Origin: Desulfatitalea sp. BRH_c12
GTDB taxonomy: Bacteria > Desulfobacterota > Desulfobacteria > Desulfobacterales > Desulfosarcinaceae
DNA: 64,000 bases
NCBI GenBank assembly: GCA_000961655.1
Contig: LADR01000023.1
Span: 186,001-250,000, forward strand
Direction: 5' to 3'
Part shown: piece by piece, positions 39,938 to 49,273 of the stretch
How positions within the stretch are numbered: the first letter of the stretch is position 1
Layout of the letters: each line of letters starts with the position of its first letter
Made by a program: the position numbers and the translations under genes
The notes under the pieces: model-generated
Seen by the model: only the letters and a program-made list of their open reading frames with translations
What the model was told of the DNA's origin: nothing
Database searches by the model: none

Positions 39938-40417
39938 ATTACTTCATGCGTGATATCCTTGCATGTTCCGATGCCATTTCCGGGTTCCTGACCTCAGTTT
40001 CCGCTTCCGAAAATGAAAATAACTTTTACATTTTGGAGCTTCCCAATCCCACTGATGAATCGTTTCCCCCGCACCAACAAATGACACCAGGGTCGGGGCG
40101 CTGCTGCGTAATTACAAAGTGGTAAAATATTTCATATATAGGCAAACTGTTTCCGTTTTAAATGCTGCATTTTAAGTTTTATTGATCGTAACATTTGCCT
40201 CTAATCATATAAGGTTCTTATTTTTATACATTTTTGATATTTCAAAAACCCTTAGTGATAGAACGAAAATGTAGGCATGTTCCTTGCTGTAGTAGGGCTG
40301 AATGCATCAAGATGTCAAAAGCCATCGTGCCAGGGCATCATCGATACGGCTCCGGCGGATACACCCTCAGCAAGCACTTTTTGGAACAGAAGCAGGCTAA
40401 TCAAATAAGTTGAACGA
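39938..40417. other. intergenic region upstream of the degenerate activator
   Basis: About 480 bases, AT-rich. It has a good sigma-54 promoter (40273-40288) and a leader of about 115 bases. A 63-codon frame at 39934-40125 begins at TTG over the previous stop but has no supporting features. Confidence 0.55.
40273..40288 (+). promoter_or_regulatory. sigma-54 promoter of the degenerate activator / polysaccharide operon
   Basis: AGGCAT, five bases, then TTGCT, with exact GG-N10-GC spacing; it differs from the 37113 site only by the first base and the spacer. Transcription would start near 40299, about 119 bases before the ATG at 40418. Confidence 0.6.
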
Positions 40418-41815
40418 ATGGTCGAGATAACCCAAAACAGGCCGATCATCGTTTTTGCCAAGTCCTCCGGTGAAAGGGATTATCTGCGCAATATTTTGGC
40501 CGCGAGTGGTTGGCGGATTTTGTGCTTCGAAAACGAGACCACCTGCTATGACAATTTGGCTTCAATCGAGCCGGAAGCCATTGTATTGGGGACTGATTCC
40601 CGGGCTGTAGCGTGGCGGTTTATATTTTCCTTAGACGCTTTCGCAAGTGATGCGCAAGTGATCATCCGGTCGAATGTTTTGAATGGATCGACGTTCAGCG
40701 CATTCCACCTTGTAAGGCGCAAGATCATTTGTATGGATTTGCAAACTGAATTGAAAGATATCCAGTTTATAATTGAAACTGGTCGTTATCGAAGTGATCG
40801 GTACAATCAGTCCGAAACTGGATCGCTGGTGGGAGAATCGGTTGCAATTAAAAACATACAAGCAATGTTGCCTAATTTGACGCAGACCCTGGACCCGGTC
40901 CTGATCATCGGGCAACCCGGAACAGGCAAAGAATTGCTGGCGCGCATCATCGGCCGGCATGCAAAACACGGATCTCTTATTATTAAGATAGATTGTGAAG
41001 CGCTCCGAATGACAAGCATCGATGAAGAATGGCACACGTCATCGCGCGATTACAACAAAAGCAGCTTGGTGCAGCCGGGTGGCTTGACGTACCCGAGGCG
41101 GGCAACTATTCTATTGCATAAAATCGATCAATTGGATTTAAAGTCACAATCCGAAATGTTGCTTCTGCTGGAGAAAGGCACTCATTATTTTCCACCGTCT
41201 TTTCTCATTGATGACACACATAGCCGGGTGATTGCGACCTCAGAGCGCGATCTGGAAGATATGGTTCGATGCAATGGTTTCAGGAAGGACCTATACTACC
41301 GATTGAACGTCATACCGTTATATATGCCGCTGCTATCCGAAAGAAAAGAGGATCTACCATTATTGACGGATTACTTTTCCATTGGGGAGTGCGTTAGAAT
41401 GAAGCGAAGTTTTCTGATCGCTTCCGATCAGATCAAAAACAGAGCGTGTGATTATCATTGGCCCGGCAACATGGAAGAGCTAAAGAGTGCTGTTCGTCGA
41501 TATGTTCTGTCGGGAGATGAGCGTCAACTTCTCGCACACACGGGTTTTAAATCGGAAAGCATGTCAAATAAACACCTTTGCAATGCATTTGATAATGAAA
41601 TACTTCCCGATGCCTCGGAAATCCGAAACTATTGGGCTGTTACCGGCAATGGATCGTTGAAATCCATTTGCAATAAATTTGTTTGCCGCACTGAAAAGAA
41701 GTTGATGGAAACAGCGTTGCAAGCGACGAATTGGAATAGAAAGAAGGCTGCGGCGCTGCTCAATATCAGTTATAAATCGATGTTGAACAAAATGAAAATG
41801 TATCAGATCGTATAA
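40418..41815 (+). CDS. degenerate NtrC-family protein (pseudo-receiver, AAA+ without GAFTGA or Walker B acids, Fis-type HTH)
   Basis: A 465-residue protein with the layout of a sigma-54 activator but key residues lost. The N-terminal receiver-like domain (about 8-120) has IVLGTDSR where the phosphorylation site should be and no acidic pair. The AAA+ domain keeps Walker A GQPGTGKE (165-172) and the arginine-finger region FRKDLYYRLN (288-297). The GAFTGA loop is missing: the segment after IDCEAL reads quite differently. Walker B is ILLHKI (231-236), with His-Lys replacing Asp-Glu. The Fis-type helix-turn-helix (WNRKKAAALLNISYKSMLNK) is intact and resembles that of the regulator at 38330. It probably binds DNA and perhaps ATP but should not remodel sigma-54 holoenzyme. 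A role as anti-activator, co-regulator or sigma-54-independent regulator is inference. It precedes the chain-length gene by 38 bases. Confidence 0.8.
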   Translation: MVEITQNRPIIVFAKSSGERDYLRNILAASGWRILCFENETTCYDNLASIEPEAIVLGTDSRAVAWRFIFSLDAFASDAQVIIRSNVLNGSTFSAFHLVRRKIICMDLQTELKDIQFIIETGRYRSDRYNQSETGSLVGESVAIKNIQAMLPNLTQTLDPVLIIGQPGTGKELLARIIGRHAKHGSLIIKIDCEALRMTSIDEEWHTSSRDYNKSSLVQPGGLTYPRRATILLHKIDQLDLKSQSEMLLLLEKGTHYFPPSFLIDDTHSRVIATSERDLEDMVRCNGFRKDLYYRLNVIPLYMPLLSERKEDLPLLTDYFSIGECVRMKRSFLIASDQIKNRACDYHWPGNMEELKSAVRRYVLSGDERQLLAHTGFKSESMSNKHLCNAFDNEILPDASEIRNYWAVTGNGSLKSICNKFVCRTEKKLMETALQATNWNRKKAAALLNISYKSMLNKMKMYQIV

Positions 41816-41853
41816 GTATTTGAAATCTAATAGAAAATTGCGAGGAAACGACG

Positions 41854-43410
41854 ATGGCCGATACTTCTTTCAAAATAACTCCTGAGCTCGCTATCGATAT
41901 TATCCGCAGAAGGCGCTGGTTCTTGTTGGTGCCCCTGTGCGCGGCGCTAATCGTTGGGATCTATCTGGCGATTACACTTCCCAGGGTCTACGAGGCAAAG
42001 ACGTTGATTCTGATTGAAAGCCAGCGAGTCCCCCAGAATTATGTTCAATCGATCGTCACCGAAGATACTGCGCAACGCATCAATACGATATCCCAGCAAA
42101 TTATGAGTAGGACCAATCTGGAGAAAGTAATTCATGAATTCGGGCTGAATTCCAATGCCGAACAAAAACCGGCGTATCTCGAAGATATCGTCGGAAATCT
42201 TCGTGAGCGCATTTCCGTAGAGGTTTTCAAAGGGGGAAGAGAAGCCAATGCGTTTACGGTTTCTTTCAAAGACAAAGACCCTCAACGTGTGATGCGCATC
42301 GCTAACCGGCTTGCTGCCTATTTTATCGATGAGAATCTCAAAAATCGGGAATCGCAAGCCATCGGGACCAGCGCCTTTCTAGAGGCCGAACTTGAAACGA
42401 TGCGTGTGCGCCTGGAGCAACATGAAGAAAGTCTCAAAAATTACCGCAAAGCAAACATGGGTGAACTGCCCGGGCAGCTTGAAACCAACCTGAGAATTCT
42501 GGAACGCTTGCAGCAGGATCTGGTAAGCAGGCAGCAAGTTCTACGAGATGCCAAAATCAGACTCTCGGACCTGAATAGTCAAGCTACATCGCGAGAGCCT
42601 ACGGTTGTCGTATTGAATGGCGATCGGCGGCGCGACGATGGCGCCCCTTCGTTGGAACAGCTTCGGTCACAGCTTGAATCGATGCAGGCACGCTATACTG
42701 AAAAACATCCTGACATTCAGGCCATTAAGAAACAAATCGCTGAACTCGATGCAAGATCCGATGAGTCCCCGAACGGTGGGGCCAAAGTGCCTATCCGCAT
42801 ACCGCTGGAACTGCGATTAAGGATTGCGGATGCTCAGCGTGAAATCCAGGTGACTGAATCAGAGGTGGATAATCTCAGGGCGCAAATAGCGGAATATCAG
42901 AAAAAGGTCGAGAATATACCGAAACGAGAGCAGGAACTCCTGGGGCTTAACAGGGATTATGAAAATATCAAGACTACCTATGAATCCCTGCTGAATCGCA
43001 AATTGGAAGCCGACATCGCGGTGAATATGGAGCGCAAGCAAAAAGGCGAACAATTCAGGATCCTCGATCAGGCCCGGGTCCCTGAACGCCCTACTGAACC
43101 AGATATGCGCAAATTGTTCTTGCTTTCAGTCGCAATTGGTTTGGGTATCGGCGCAGGATTGGCACTGCTGCTGGAATTTGCCCGGCCAGTTTTTAGAAAA
43201 CCGGATGAGGTCGAGGAACAATGTGGATTGCCGGTCCTTGCGTCGATCCCGAGATTGCTCCTGCCTAAGCAGATGCTGTTGATCAAAATAAACAATCAAT
43301 TGAGTATTGCGTTCTCTGTGATTGTGTTCGGGTTGCTCGGAGTACTGGCGCTGATGACCGTGAAGGGGTCGGAATTCGCGGTTGACCTCTTAAAAGGGTT
43401 GATGGGCTAA
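41854..43410 (+). CDS. polysaccharide chain-length determinant (Wzz/GNVR family, exosortase-A locus type)
   Basis: A 518-residue inner-membrane co-polymerase. The Wzz domain follows a membrane segment at about residues 25-45. Long periplasmic coiled coils run from about 185 to 380. A GNVR-type region (LLNRKLEADIAVNMERKQKG, then FRILDQARVPERP) leads into a second membrane segment near 420-440, and a third hydrophobic stretch lies near the C-terminus. It lacks a kinase domain; the separate tyrosine kinase follows after 50 bases. This split pair is the usual layout in exosortase-A loci. GAGGA precedes the ATG. Confidence 0.9.
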   Translation: MADTSFKITPELAIDIIRRRRWFLLVPLCAALIVGIYLAITLPRVYEAKTLILIESQRVPQNYVQSIVTEDTAQRINTISQQIMSRTNLEKVIHEFGLNSNAEQKPAYLEDIVGNLRERISVEVFKGGREANAFTVSFKDKDPQRVMRIANRLAAYFIDENLKNRESQAIGTSAFLEAELETMRVRLEQHEESLKNYRKANMGELPGQLETNLRILERLQQDLVSRQQVLRDAKIRLSDLNSQATSREPTVVVLNGDRRRDDGAPSLEQLRSQLESMQARYTEKHPDIQAIKKQIAELDARSDESPNGGAKVPIRIPLELRLRIADAQREIQVTESEVDNLRAQIAEYQKKVENIPKREQELLGLNRDYENIKTTYESLLNRKLEADIAVNMERKQKGEQFRILDQARVPERPTEPDMRKLFLLSVAIGLGIGAGLALLLEFARPVFRKPDEVEEQCGLPVLASIPRLLLPKQMLLIKINNQLSIAFSVIVFGLLGVLALMTVKGSEFAVDLLKGLMG

Positions 43411-43459
43411 GATATGCGATTAGCCTTTTCTTTCATACTTTTAAAAAGCAGGTGAGTCG

Positions 43460-44290
43460 ATGGGAAAAATTTTCGATGCCCTTGAAAAATCAAACACACA
43501 GGCAGCTAAATCTGTGCCTTTGCCGCACGTTCGAACCGACATCGTGAATGGCAAGGGGGCCGACAGAATCGTGCCGATTTCCAATTCCAATAAACTTACA
43601 TCGGAGCATAAACTCGATGTGAACCTGATTACCTATCATGCGCCGCAATCGGTCGAAGCCGAACTGTTCAAAGTGTTGCGCACCAATCTGCTTTTTCCAC
43701 CGAAAGGGCAACCCCCTCGGAAGATCCTGGTGACCAGCCCCTTGCCCAGTGATGGGAAATCGTTCATTAGTTCCAATCTTGCCATCAGCATTGCCTTGGG
43801 TATCGAGGAATATGTACTGCTGGTCGATTGCGATGTGCGCAGACCAACCATTCATTCCTATTTTGGTTTCGGAAAGGTGACAGGACTGAGCGAACATCTC
43901 TCGATGGGCATAGACCTTTCGAAAACATTGCTCAAAAGTCCCATACCCAAGTTGACAATATTGCCTGCGGGCCATCCCCCTGGCAACCCAACCGAATTGT
44001 TGACTTCTAAAAGAATGAAAACGCTTTTAGAGGAAGTGGCCAATCGGTATGATGACCGCTACATTCTTATCGACTCGCCGCCGCCTTCCATGGCCGCCGA
44101 AACGAATGCCATGATCAACATCGTCGATGGCGTCATCCTTGTCGTAAAGGCCGGTGTTACACCCAAAAACGCCGTTAACGAAACGATCGAGCAGATCGGC
44201 AAGGAGAAGTTATTGGGCGTTGTTCTGAATTATGCAGACCAATCAGTGAAAAAATACTATGGCTACGGAAGATCTTATTATCACGGATAG
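43460..44290 (+). CDS. bacterial tyrosine kinase (CpsD/CapB type, exosortase-A locus type)
   Basis: A 276-residue cytoplasmic BY-kinase. The start MGKIFDALEKS is typical of the exosortase-associated subfamily. It has Walker A SPLPSDGKS (93-101), Walker A' LVDCDVRRP (121-129) and Walker B ILIDSPPP. A tyrosine-rich tail (KKYYGYGRSYYHG) supplies the autophosphorylation cluster. It works with the preceding chain-length protein to control polymer length and export through phosphorylation cycles. Confidence 0.92.
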   Translation: MGKIFDALEKSNTQAAKSVPLPHVRTDIVNGKGADRIVPISNSNKLTSEHKLDVNLITYHAPQSVEAELFKVLRTNLLFPPKGQPPRKILVTSPLPSDGKSFISSNLAISIALGIEEYVLLVDCDVRRPTIHSYFGFGKVTGLSEHLSMGIDLSKTLLKSPIPKLTILPAGHPPGNPTELLTSKRMKTLLEEVANRYDDRYILIDSPPPSMAAETNAMINIVDGVILVVKAGVTPKNAVNETIEQIGKEKLLGVVLNYADQSVKKYYGYGRSYYHG

Positions 44291-44338
44291 GTATCCAAAA
44301 GGGCAGGGGCGAACGCAAACCAAACTGCTGGAATAATT

Positions 44339-45730
44339 ATGCTAAGACTCTTCAAACAGTATTATCCCATAAGGAATGCGCTCTTTGTATTAGGAGAGGG
44401 TTGCATTATTTTTCTTTCCGTGATTGCTGCCTGCTGGATAATTTTGGGTGAAAAGATTCTGCAAGCTGAAATCTCATTGTTCATGAAAGCCCTTCTGATT
44501 ACTTTTTCGTGCCAGCTATGCCTATATTACAATGACCTTTATGACCTGAAAATTACAAGCACTTTTTCTGAGTTGGGGATTCGTTTGCTGCAGGCACTAG
44601 GCGCCGCCGCAATCATTCTTGCCATTTTATATTTTTTATTTCCGAACGTGATTATCAGTGAAGGTATTTTTCTTGTCAGTACCGTCATTGTCATTTTGTT
44701 TGTAGTATCCTGGCGCGTCGCTTACACTCAGGTTTTGAATAAAGGGTTGTTTAATCAGCGCATCATTATTCTCGGATCAAGTGAAACCGCAAAGGAAATC
44801 GCCAGGCAAATTCAGGAAACAAAGGATTGCGGATACGAGATCGCCGCTGCAATCAGTAAAGATGCATGGCATGATGTCTCATGCTCTGAAAATTTCGGCG
44901 TGATATGTCTAAACTCCTACGAAAATATTTGCGAACTGGCAACCCAAATGAAAGTTGAGAGGATCGTCGTTGCTTTGAAAGAAAAGCGGGGTGACTTCCC
45001 GATTGAAGAGCTTCTGAAATGCCGCGTTAACGGCATCGATATCATCGAGGGTAACAGTTTTTACGAAATGCTTACGGGAAAGCTTATCGTTGAACAAATT
45101 AACCCGGGCTGGCTGATCTTCGCGCAAGGTTTCCAAAAGAGCAAGTCACAAAGATTCGTCAAACGAACGATCGATTTAATTCTCTCCATTACAATGTTGA
45201 TATTGTTGATGCCGTTGCTTGTCGTTATTGCCATTATCATCAAACTGGATTCAAAGGGACCGATCATCTTCTCGCAGGAAAGGGTCGGCGAAAAACATAA
45301 ACCTTACATGGTGCACAAATTTCGTTCAATGCGCTGCGATGCCGAAAAAGATACCGGACCGGTTTGGGCCCAGGCGAATGATGACCGCATTACCCGCATC
45401 GGGCATTTTATGCGCAAGTGGCGCATCGATGAAATACCCCAACTCTGGAATGTCTTGAAAGGTGAGATGAGCTTTGTCGGACCTCGCCCTGAAAGGGAGT
45501 ATTTCGTAAAAGAATTGACCAAGACCATTCCTTACTATGGCGAACGATTTTCCGTCAAACCCGGCGTGACCGGTTGGGCGCAGGTTTGTTACGGTTATGG
45601 CGCATCGGTCAGGGATGCCATCGAAAAACTCAATTATGACCTGTTTTATATAAAAAATATGTCTATATTGATGGACATCATGATTTATGCACGGACCATA
45701 AAGACAGTGCTCTTCGGGAAGGGTAGATAA
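44339..45730 (+). CDS. initiating sugar-phosphate transferase (polyprenyl phosphoglycosyltransferase)
   Basis: A 463-residue membrane enzyme that puts the first sugar phosphate on undecaprenyl phosphate. It has four to five N-terminal membrane segments, a Rossmann-like CoA-binding region ([16 protein letters not shown]) and a C-terminal phosphoglycosyltransferase domain with [35 protein letters not shown] and FVGPRPERE. It matches the type found in exosortase-A loci (TIGR03013-like). The sugar is not decidable from sequence. Confidence 0.92.
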   Translation: MLRLFKQYYPIRNALFVLGEGCIIFLSVIAACWIILGEKILQAEISLFMKALLITFSCQLCLYYNDLYDLKITSTFSELGIRLLQALGAAAIILAILYFLFPNVIISEGIFLVSTVIVILFVVSWRVAYTQVLNKGLFNQRIIILGSSETAKEIARQIQETKDCGYEIAAAISKDAWHDVSCSENFGVICLNSYENICELATQMKVERIVVALKEKRGDFPIEELLKCRVNGIDIIEGNSFYEMLTGKLIVEQINPGWLIFAQGFQKSKSQRFVKRTIDLILSITMLILLMPLLVVIAIIIKLDSKGPIIFSQERVGEKHKPYMVHKFRSMRCDAEKDTGPVWAQANDDRITRIGHFMRKWRIDEIPQLWNVLKGEMSFVGPRPEREYFVKELTKTIPYYGERFSVKPGVTGWAQVCYGYGASVRDAIEKLNYDLFYIKNMSILMDIMIYARTIKTVLFGKGR

Positions 45731-45997
45731 AATGAAGTAAATAAAGTAAAATGTAAAGACCGTTGTGCTCCTTTTTCTTATAAAATCCTTCTCGTGGCTG
45801 GTACATGGCGCCGGCAAGCATAATTCTTACAGGCCGTTTCAGTGGCGGCAGTGAAACGACTACACTTATGTAATCGACCAAGCGGAGCTATAGGGTCGAA
45901 TCTACCCCTCACTTGCCATGCGGATAATCTTGGCAGTCATCTATAAAGCATTTAAGTCACACGTGCCGCATGCGATAATATAGATCAGGATTTGATT

Positions 45998-47020
45998 ATG
46001 CATCTTAATTACCAAACCGCCCTCGTTACCGGCGCTGCCGGTTTCATCGGTTATCATCTTTGTAAACGCCTGTTATCCGAAGGGCGGCATGTTATCGGAA
46101 TCGATAACCTCAATGACTATTATGATGTTGAACTGAAAAATGCCCGTCTGCGCCAGTTGACCTCTGATCCGAACTTCGATTTTCATAAAATCGATTTGGT
46201 CGATTTGGAAAAGTTGAACGAGGTATTTGCCAAGTCTTCCATCGATGTGGTCGTCAATCTTGCGGCTCAGGCCGGCGTACGTTACTCACTCGAAAACCCG
46301 CATGCGTACGTAAATGCTAATATTGTCGGCTTTGTCAACATTCTCGAATGTTGCCGGCATAGCCATGTAAAACATCTCGTGTTTGCATCGTCCAGCTCGG
46401 TTTATGGCGCCAACACGAACATGCCTTTCTCCGTTCACCACAATGTGGATCACCCGGTTTCGCTTTATGCCGCTTCAAAAAAGGCGAACGAATTGATGGC
46501 GCATACATACAGCCACCTTTTTGATCTGCCCAGCACTGGATTGCGTTTCTTTACAGTCTACGGTCCATGGGGACGTCCCGATATGGCTTTGTTCCTTTTT
46601 ACCAAAGCCATTTTGGAGAACAAGCCCATACAAGTTTTCAATCACGGCCGGATGCAACGTGACTTTACCTATATCGATGATATCGTGGAAGGGGTCGTGC
46701 GCGTCATGGTCAACACTCCTGAACCCAATCCGGCTTGGAGTGGCAACACACCAGACCCCGGCACCTCATACAAAAGATACAAAATTTACAACATCGGCAA
46801 CAACAGCCCGGTCCAGCTTTCTGATTTCATAGTCGAAATAGAAAAAGCCCTCGGGAAAACAGCAAAAAAACAATACCTGGATATTCAACCGGGAGATGTT
46901 CCGGCAACCTATGCCGACATTGAGGATTTGATGAATGATGTGGGGTTTAAGCCCGCTACGCCGTTGTCCGAAGGCATCAAGAACTTTGTCGAATGGTACC
47001 GACATTATTATCACGTGTAA
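45998..47020 (+). CDS. UDP-glucuronate 4-epimerase-like NAD-dependent epimerase
   Basis: An extended SDR of 340 residues with GAAGFIG, the marker [30 protein letters not shown], the catalytic YAASKK and [12 protein letters not shown]. The NDYYDV-type marker and overall pattern match enzymes converting UDP-glucuronate to UDP-galacturonate. A UDP-glucose dehydrogenase gene lies 750 bases downstream and would supply the substrate. The ATG at 45998 has AGGA upstream and is preferred to the TTG two codons earlier. Confidence 0.9.
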   Translation: MHLNYQTALVTGAAGFIGYHLCKRLLSEGRHVIGIDNLNDYYDVELKNARLRQLTSDPNFDFHKIDLVDLEKLNEVFAKSSIDVVVNLAAQAGVRYSLENPHAYVNANIVGFVNILECCRHSHVKHLVFASSSSVYGANTNMPFSVHHNVDHPVSLYAASKKANELMAHTYSHLFDLPSTGLRFFTVYGPWGRPDMALFLFTKAILENKPIQVFNHGRMQRDFTYIDDIVEGVVRVMVNTPEPNPAWSGNTPDPGTSYKRYKIYNIGNNSPVQLSDFIVEIEKALGKTAKKQYLDIQPGDVPATYADIEDLMNDVGFKPATPLSEGIKNFVEWYRHYYHV

Positions 47021-47053
47021 ACTCTACCTACAAATTTTCTCAGGAGCAGATCT

Positions 47054-47632
47054 ATGAAAAAAGTCATTTTTTCAACCCTCGTAATACTTTTAACGATTAG
47101 CACTTATACTATCTGCGCTCACGCTCAGGAAGCCAAATCGCCGAAGCAAGAGTATCGGATTGGCGCAGGCGATATCCTTGAAATCGTTACCTGGAAAGAG
47201 CCTGACTTTTCCAGGCAAGAAGTATTGGTAAGATTGGACGGAAAAATTTCCTTTCCGCTTCTGGACGATCTTCAGGCTGCCGGGAAAACAACAACCGAAC
47301 TGAAAAATAATGTCGAAGCAGGCATCAAGCAATATGTTTCCACGCCGAACGTCACAGTAACTATACGCAATGCAGCCAGTCAACGATTTTATGTTTTGGG
47401 CGAAGTCATGCGTACCGGTGAATATCCGCTTCTGAAGGATCTCAGTGTCCTCCAGGCGTTTGCTTTGGCCGGAGGATTCACGGAATGGGCATCCAAGAAG
47501 GAAATTATCTTGTTCCGGCGCGAAGGCGGTAAGGAAACCGTCATCCAGATCAATTACAAGGACATTCTCAAGGACAAGGATTTCAGGCAAAATGTTAAAA
47601 TCAAACCGGACGATACCATCATCGTCCCTTGA
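47054..47632 (+). CDS. polysaccharide export protein (Wza/SLBB family)
   Basis: A 192-residue periplasmic or outer-membrane export protein. A Sec signal peptide ends ICAHA before QEAKS. The polysaccharide-export domain has YRIGAGDILEI and FPLLDDLQAAGKT. One SLBB domain follows (RFYVLGEVMRTGEYPLL). It has no lipobox Cys and is about half the length of Wza, so it probably needs the beta-barrel protein at 49274 or another partner to cross the outer membrane. AGGAG lies eight bases before the ATG. Confidence 0.92.
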   Translation: MKKVIFSTLVILLTISTYTICAHAQEAKSPKQEYRIGAGDILEIVTWKEPDFSRQEVLVRLDGKISFPLLDDLQAAGKTTTELKNNVEAGIKQYVSTPNVTVTIRNAASQRFYVLGEVMRTGEYPLLKDLSVLQAFALAGGFTEWASKKEIILFRREGGKETVIQINYKDILKDKDFRQNVKIKPDDTIIVP

Positions 47633-47767
47633 AATTAATCATGCTATTTGATAGCAATATATCAATTTGTGAGCTTTGAAGCACGGCATAATGCGGTTTA
47701 TTGGGGACGGTTTGCCATATCTTTGTGACAGTTCACCACAACCGGAAAAAAGCAAGGATCATGATCT

Positions 47768-49108
47768 ATGAATGTTTGTATCGTCGGAACCGGTTATGTA
47801 GGACTTGTGGCTGCTGCCAGTCTGGCTGAAATGGGAAACAACGTCCATTGCGTGGATGTCAACCCTACTATCGTCGAGCAGCTCAACAATGGCAATATCC
47901 ACATCTATGAGCCCGGACTGGAACCTATTGTAAAAAAGAACTTCGAAGAAGGACGGCTCAAATTCATCACCAGCCTCTCTGAAGGTATGGAAAACGCGTT
48001 GTTTGTGTTCAATTGTGTAGGGACACCTTCCAAAATCAATGGGGACTGCGATCTGTCCTATATTGAAACAGTGGCCCATGAAATCGGGCAGAATATCAAA
48101 GACTATAAAATAGTCGTCAATAAATCGACTGTGCCTGTCGGAACTGCCGACCGCGTTCGGGATATCATCAAAAGCGAAATTGAAAAGCGGGGGCTCAACA
48201 TCGAGTTTGACGTTGTGTCCAATCCGGAATTCCTGAAAGAGGGCGATGCCGTCAACGATTTTATGAAACCCGACCGGGTGATCGTCGGTACCGATAATGT
48301 GCGCACCGCTAAACTGCTGGAAACCCTCTATGCCCCGTTCGCCCGCAGCCGTGACAAGATGATTATCATGGGCATCCGCAGTGCTGAAATGACAAAATAC
48401 GCGGCCAATTGTATGCTGGCCACCAAAATCTCCTTCATGAATGAAATCGCCAACATCTGTGAAAAAGTCGGCGCCGATGTAAAAGACGTCCGTGTGGGGA
48501 TTGGCTCAGACCGGCGCATCGGCTATCATTTCATTTATCCCGGCGTTGGCTACGGCGGTTCCTGCTTTCCTAAAGATGTGAAGGCTTTGATCAATACAGC
48601 CAAGGAAAATGGCTATGATGCCGAACTTGTATCAGCGGTGGATTCGGTAAATAACCGTCAGAAACATGTGCTTGCCAGGAAAATTATAGATTACTTCAAT
48701 CAGCAGGGCGGAGTGAAAAACAAAACCCTCGCTCTCTGGGGCATTTCCTTCAAAGCAAACACGGATGACATTCGCGAGTCCGCTGCTATGGAAACCATAC
48801 GGATATTGACTGAAGCCGGGATGAAGGTGTGTGCTTTCGATCCGGAAGCCGGTCCGAACGCTACCAAGGCCTTGTCGGGCAATCCTTTCGTTAGGATTAT
48901 GAACGATCAGTACGGCCCAGTTGAAGGTGCCGACGCACTTGCGATTTTGACCGACTGGAACCAATTCCGCAACCCCGACTTCACGCGAATAAAAAAATTG
49001 CTCAAAGCCCCTATCGTTTTCGATGGTCGCAACTTGTATTCCTCCAGCTTGCTTGCAAGTCAGGGATTCGCCTATTTCGGCATCGGACGCCCTGTAAATA
49101 AAAATTGA
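47768..49108 (+). CDS. ugd: UDP-glucose 6-dehydrogenase
   Basis: Oxidises UDP-glucose to UDP-glucuronate with two NAD+. The 446-residue product has the NAD site GTGYVGLVAA, NKSTVPVGTADRV, and the catalytic Cys at about 266 in GYGGSCFPKD, followed by the C-terminal UDP-binding domain. With the epimerase at 45998 it supplies acidic sugars for the polymer. UDP-ManNAc dehydrogenase activity is a less likely alternative. Confidence 0.92.
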   Translation: MNVCIVGTGYVGLVAAASLAEMGNNVHCVDVNPTIVEQLNNGNIHIYEPGLEPIVKKNFEEGRLKFITSLSEGMENALFVFNCVGTPSKINGDCDLSYIETVAHEIGQNIKDYKIVVNKSTVPVGTADRVRDIIKSEIEKRGLNIEFDVVSNPEFLKEGDAVNDFMKPDRVIVGTDNVRTAKLLETLYAPFARSRDKMIIMGIRSAEMTKYAANCMLATKISFMNEIANICEKVGADVKDVRVGIGSDRRIGYHFIYPGVGYGGSCFPKDVKALINTAKENGYDAELVSAVDSVNNRQKHVLARKIIDYFNQQGGVKNKTLALWGISFKANTDDIRESAAMETIRILTEAGMKVCAFDPEAGPNATKALSGNPFVRIMNDQYGPVEGADALAILTDWNQFRNPDFTRIKKLLKAPIVFDGRNLYSSSLLASQGFAYFGIGRPVNKN

Positions 49109-49142
49109 AAATACCCGCTTTGAAAGCCATTAGGGTCGGTTG

Positions 49143-49167
49143 CGTTCCCATCTTTATGGTGGGAACG
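49143..49167. repeat. GCGTTCCCA palindrome, copy 3
   Basis: CGTTCCCA (49143-49150) and TGGGAACG (49160-49167) form an 8-bp stem 35 bases past the ugd stop, followed by TTTCCCCC. Same core as the hairpins at 7597 and 22058. Confidence 0.6.
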
Positions 49168-49273
49168 TTTCCCCCTCTCGTGTTTGAGTATAAAACATGG
49201 TCCTCGCCACGATCCGACCAATAATGTCCTTCTCAAGCAAACTCGTTCCGGACCTCTCTTAAGAAAGGAAAAG

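Noticed and set aside
39934-40125. 63-codon frame starting at TTG over the preceding stop
   Set aside because: No ribosome site, no domain and no hydrophobic or compositional signal; part of it overlaps what looks like leader DNA.
37900-40417. Regulator block as a phase-variable or mobile insertion
   Set aside because: No transposase, integrase, direct repeats or attachment-like sequence flank it.
45790-45997. GG-N10-GC match near 45800 as a fifth sigma-54 promoter
   Set aside because: Only the dinucleotides match; the -24 and -12 hexamers (TGGCTG and TGGCG) are poor.
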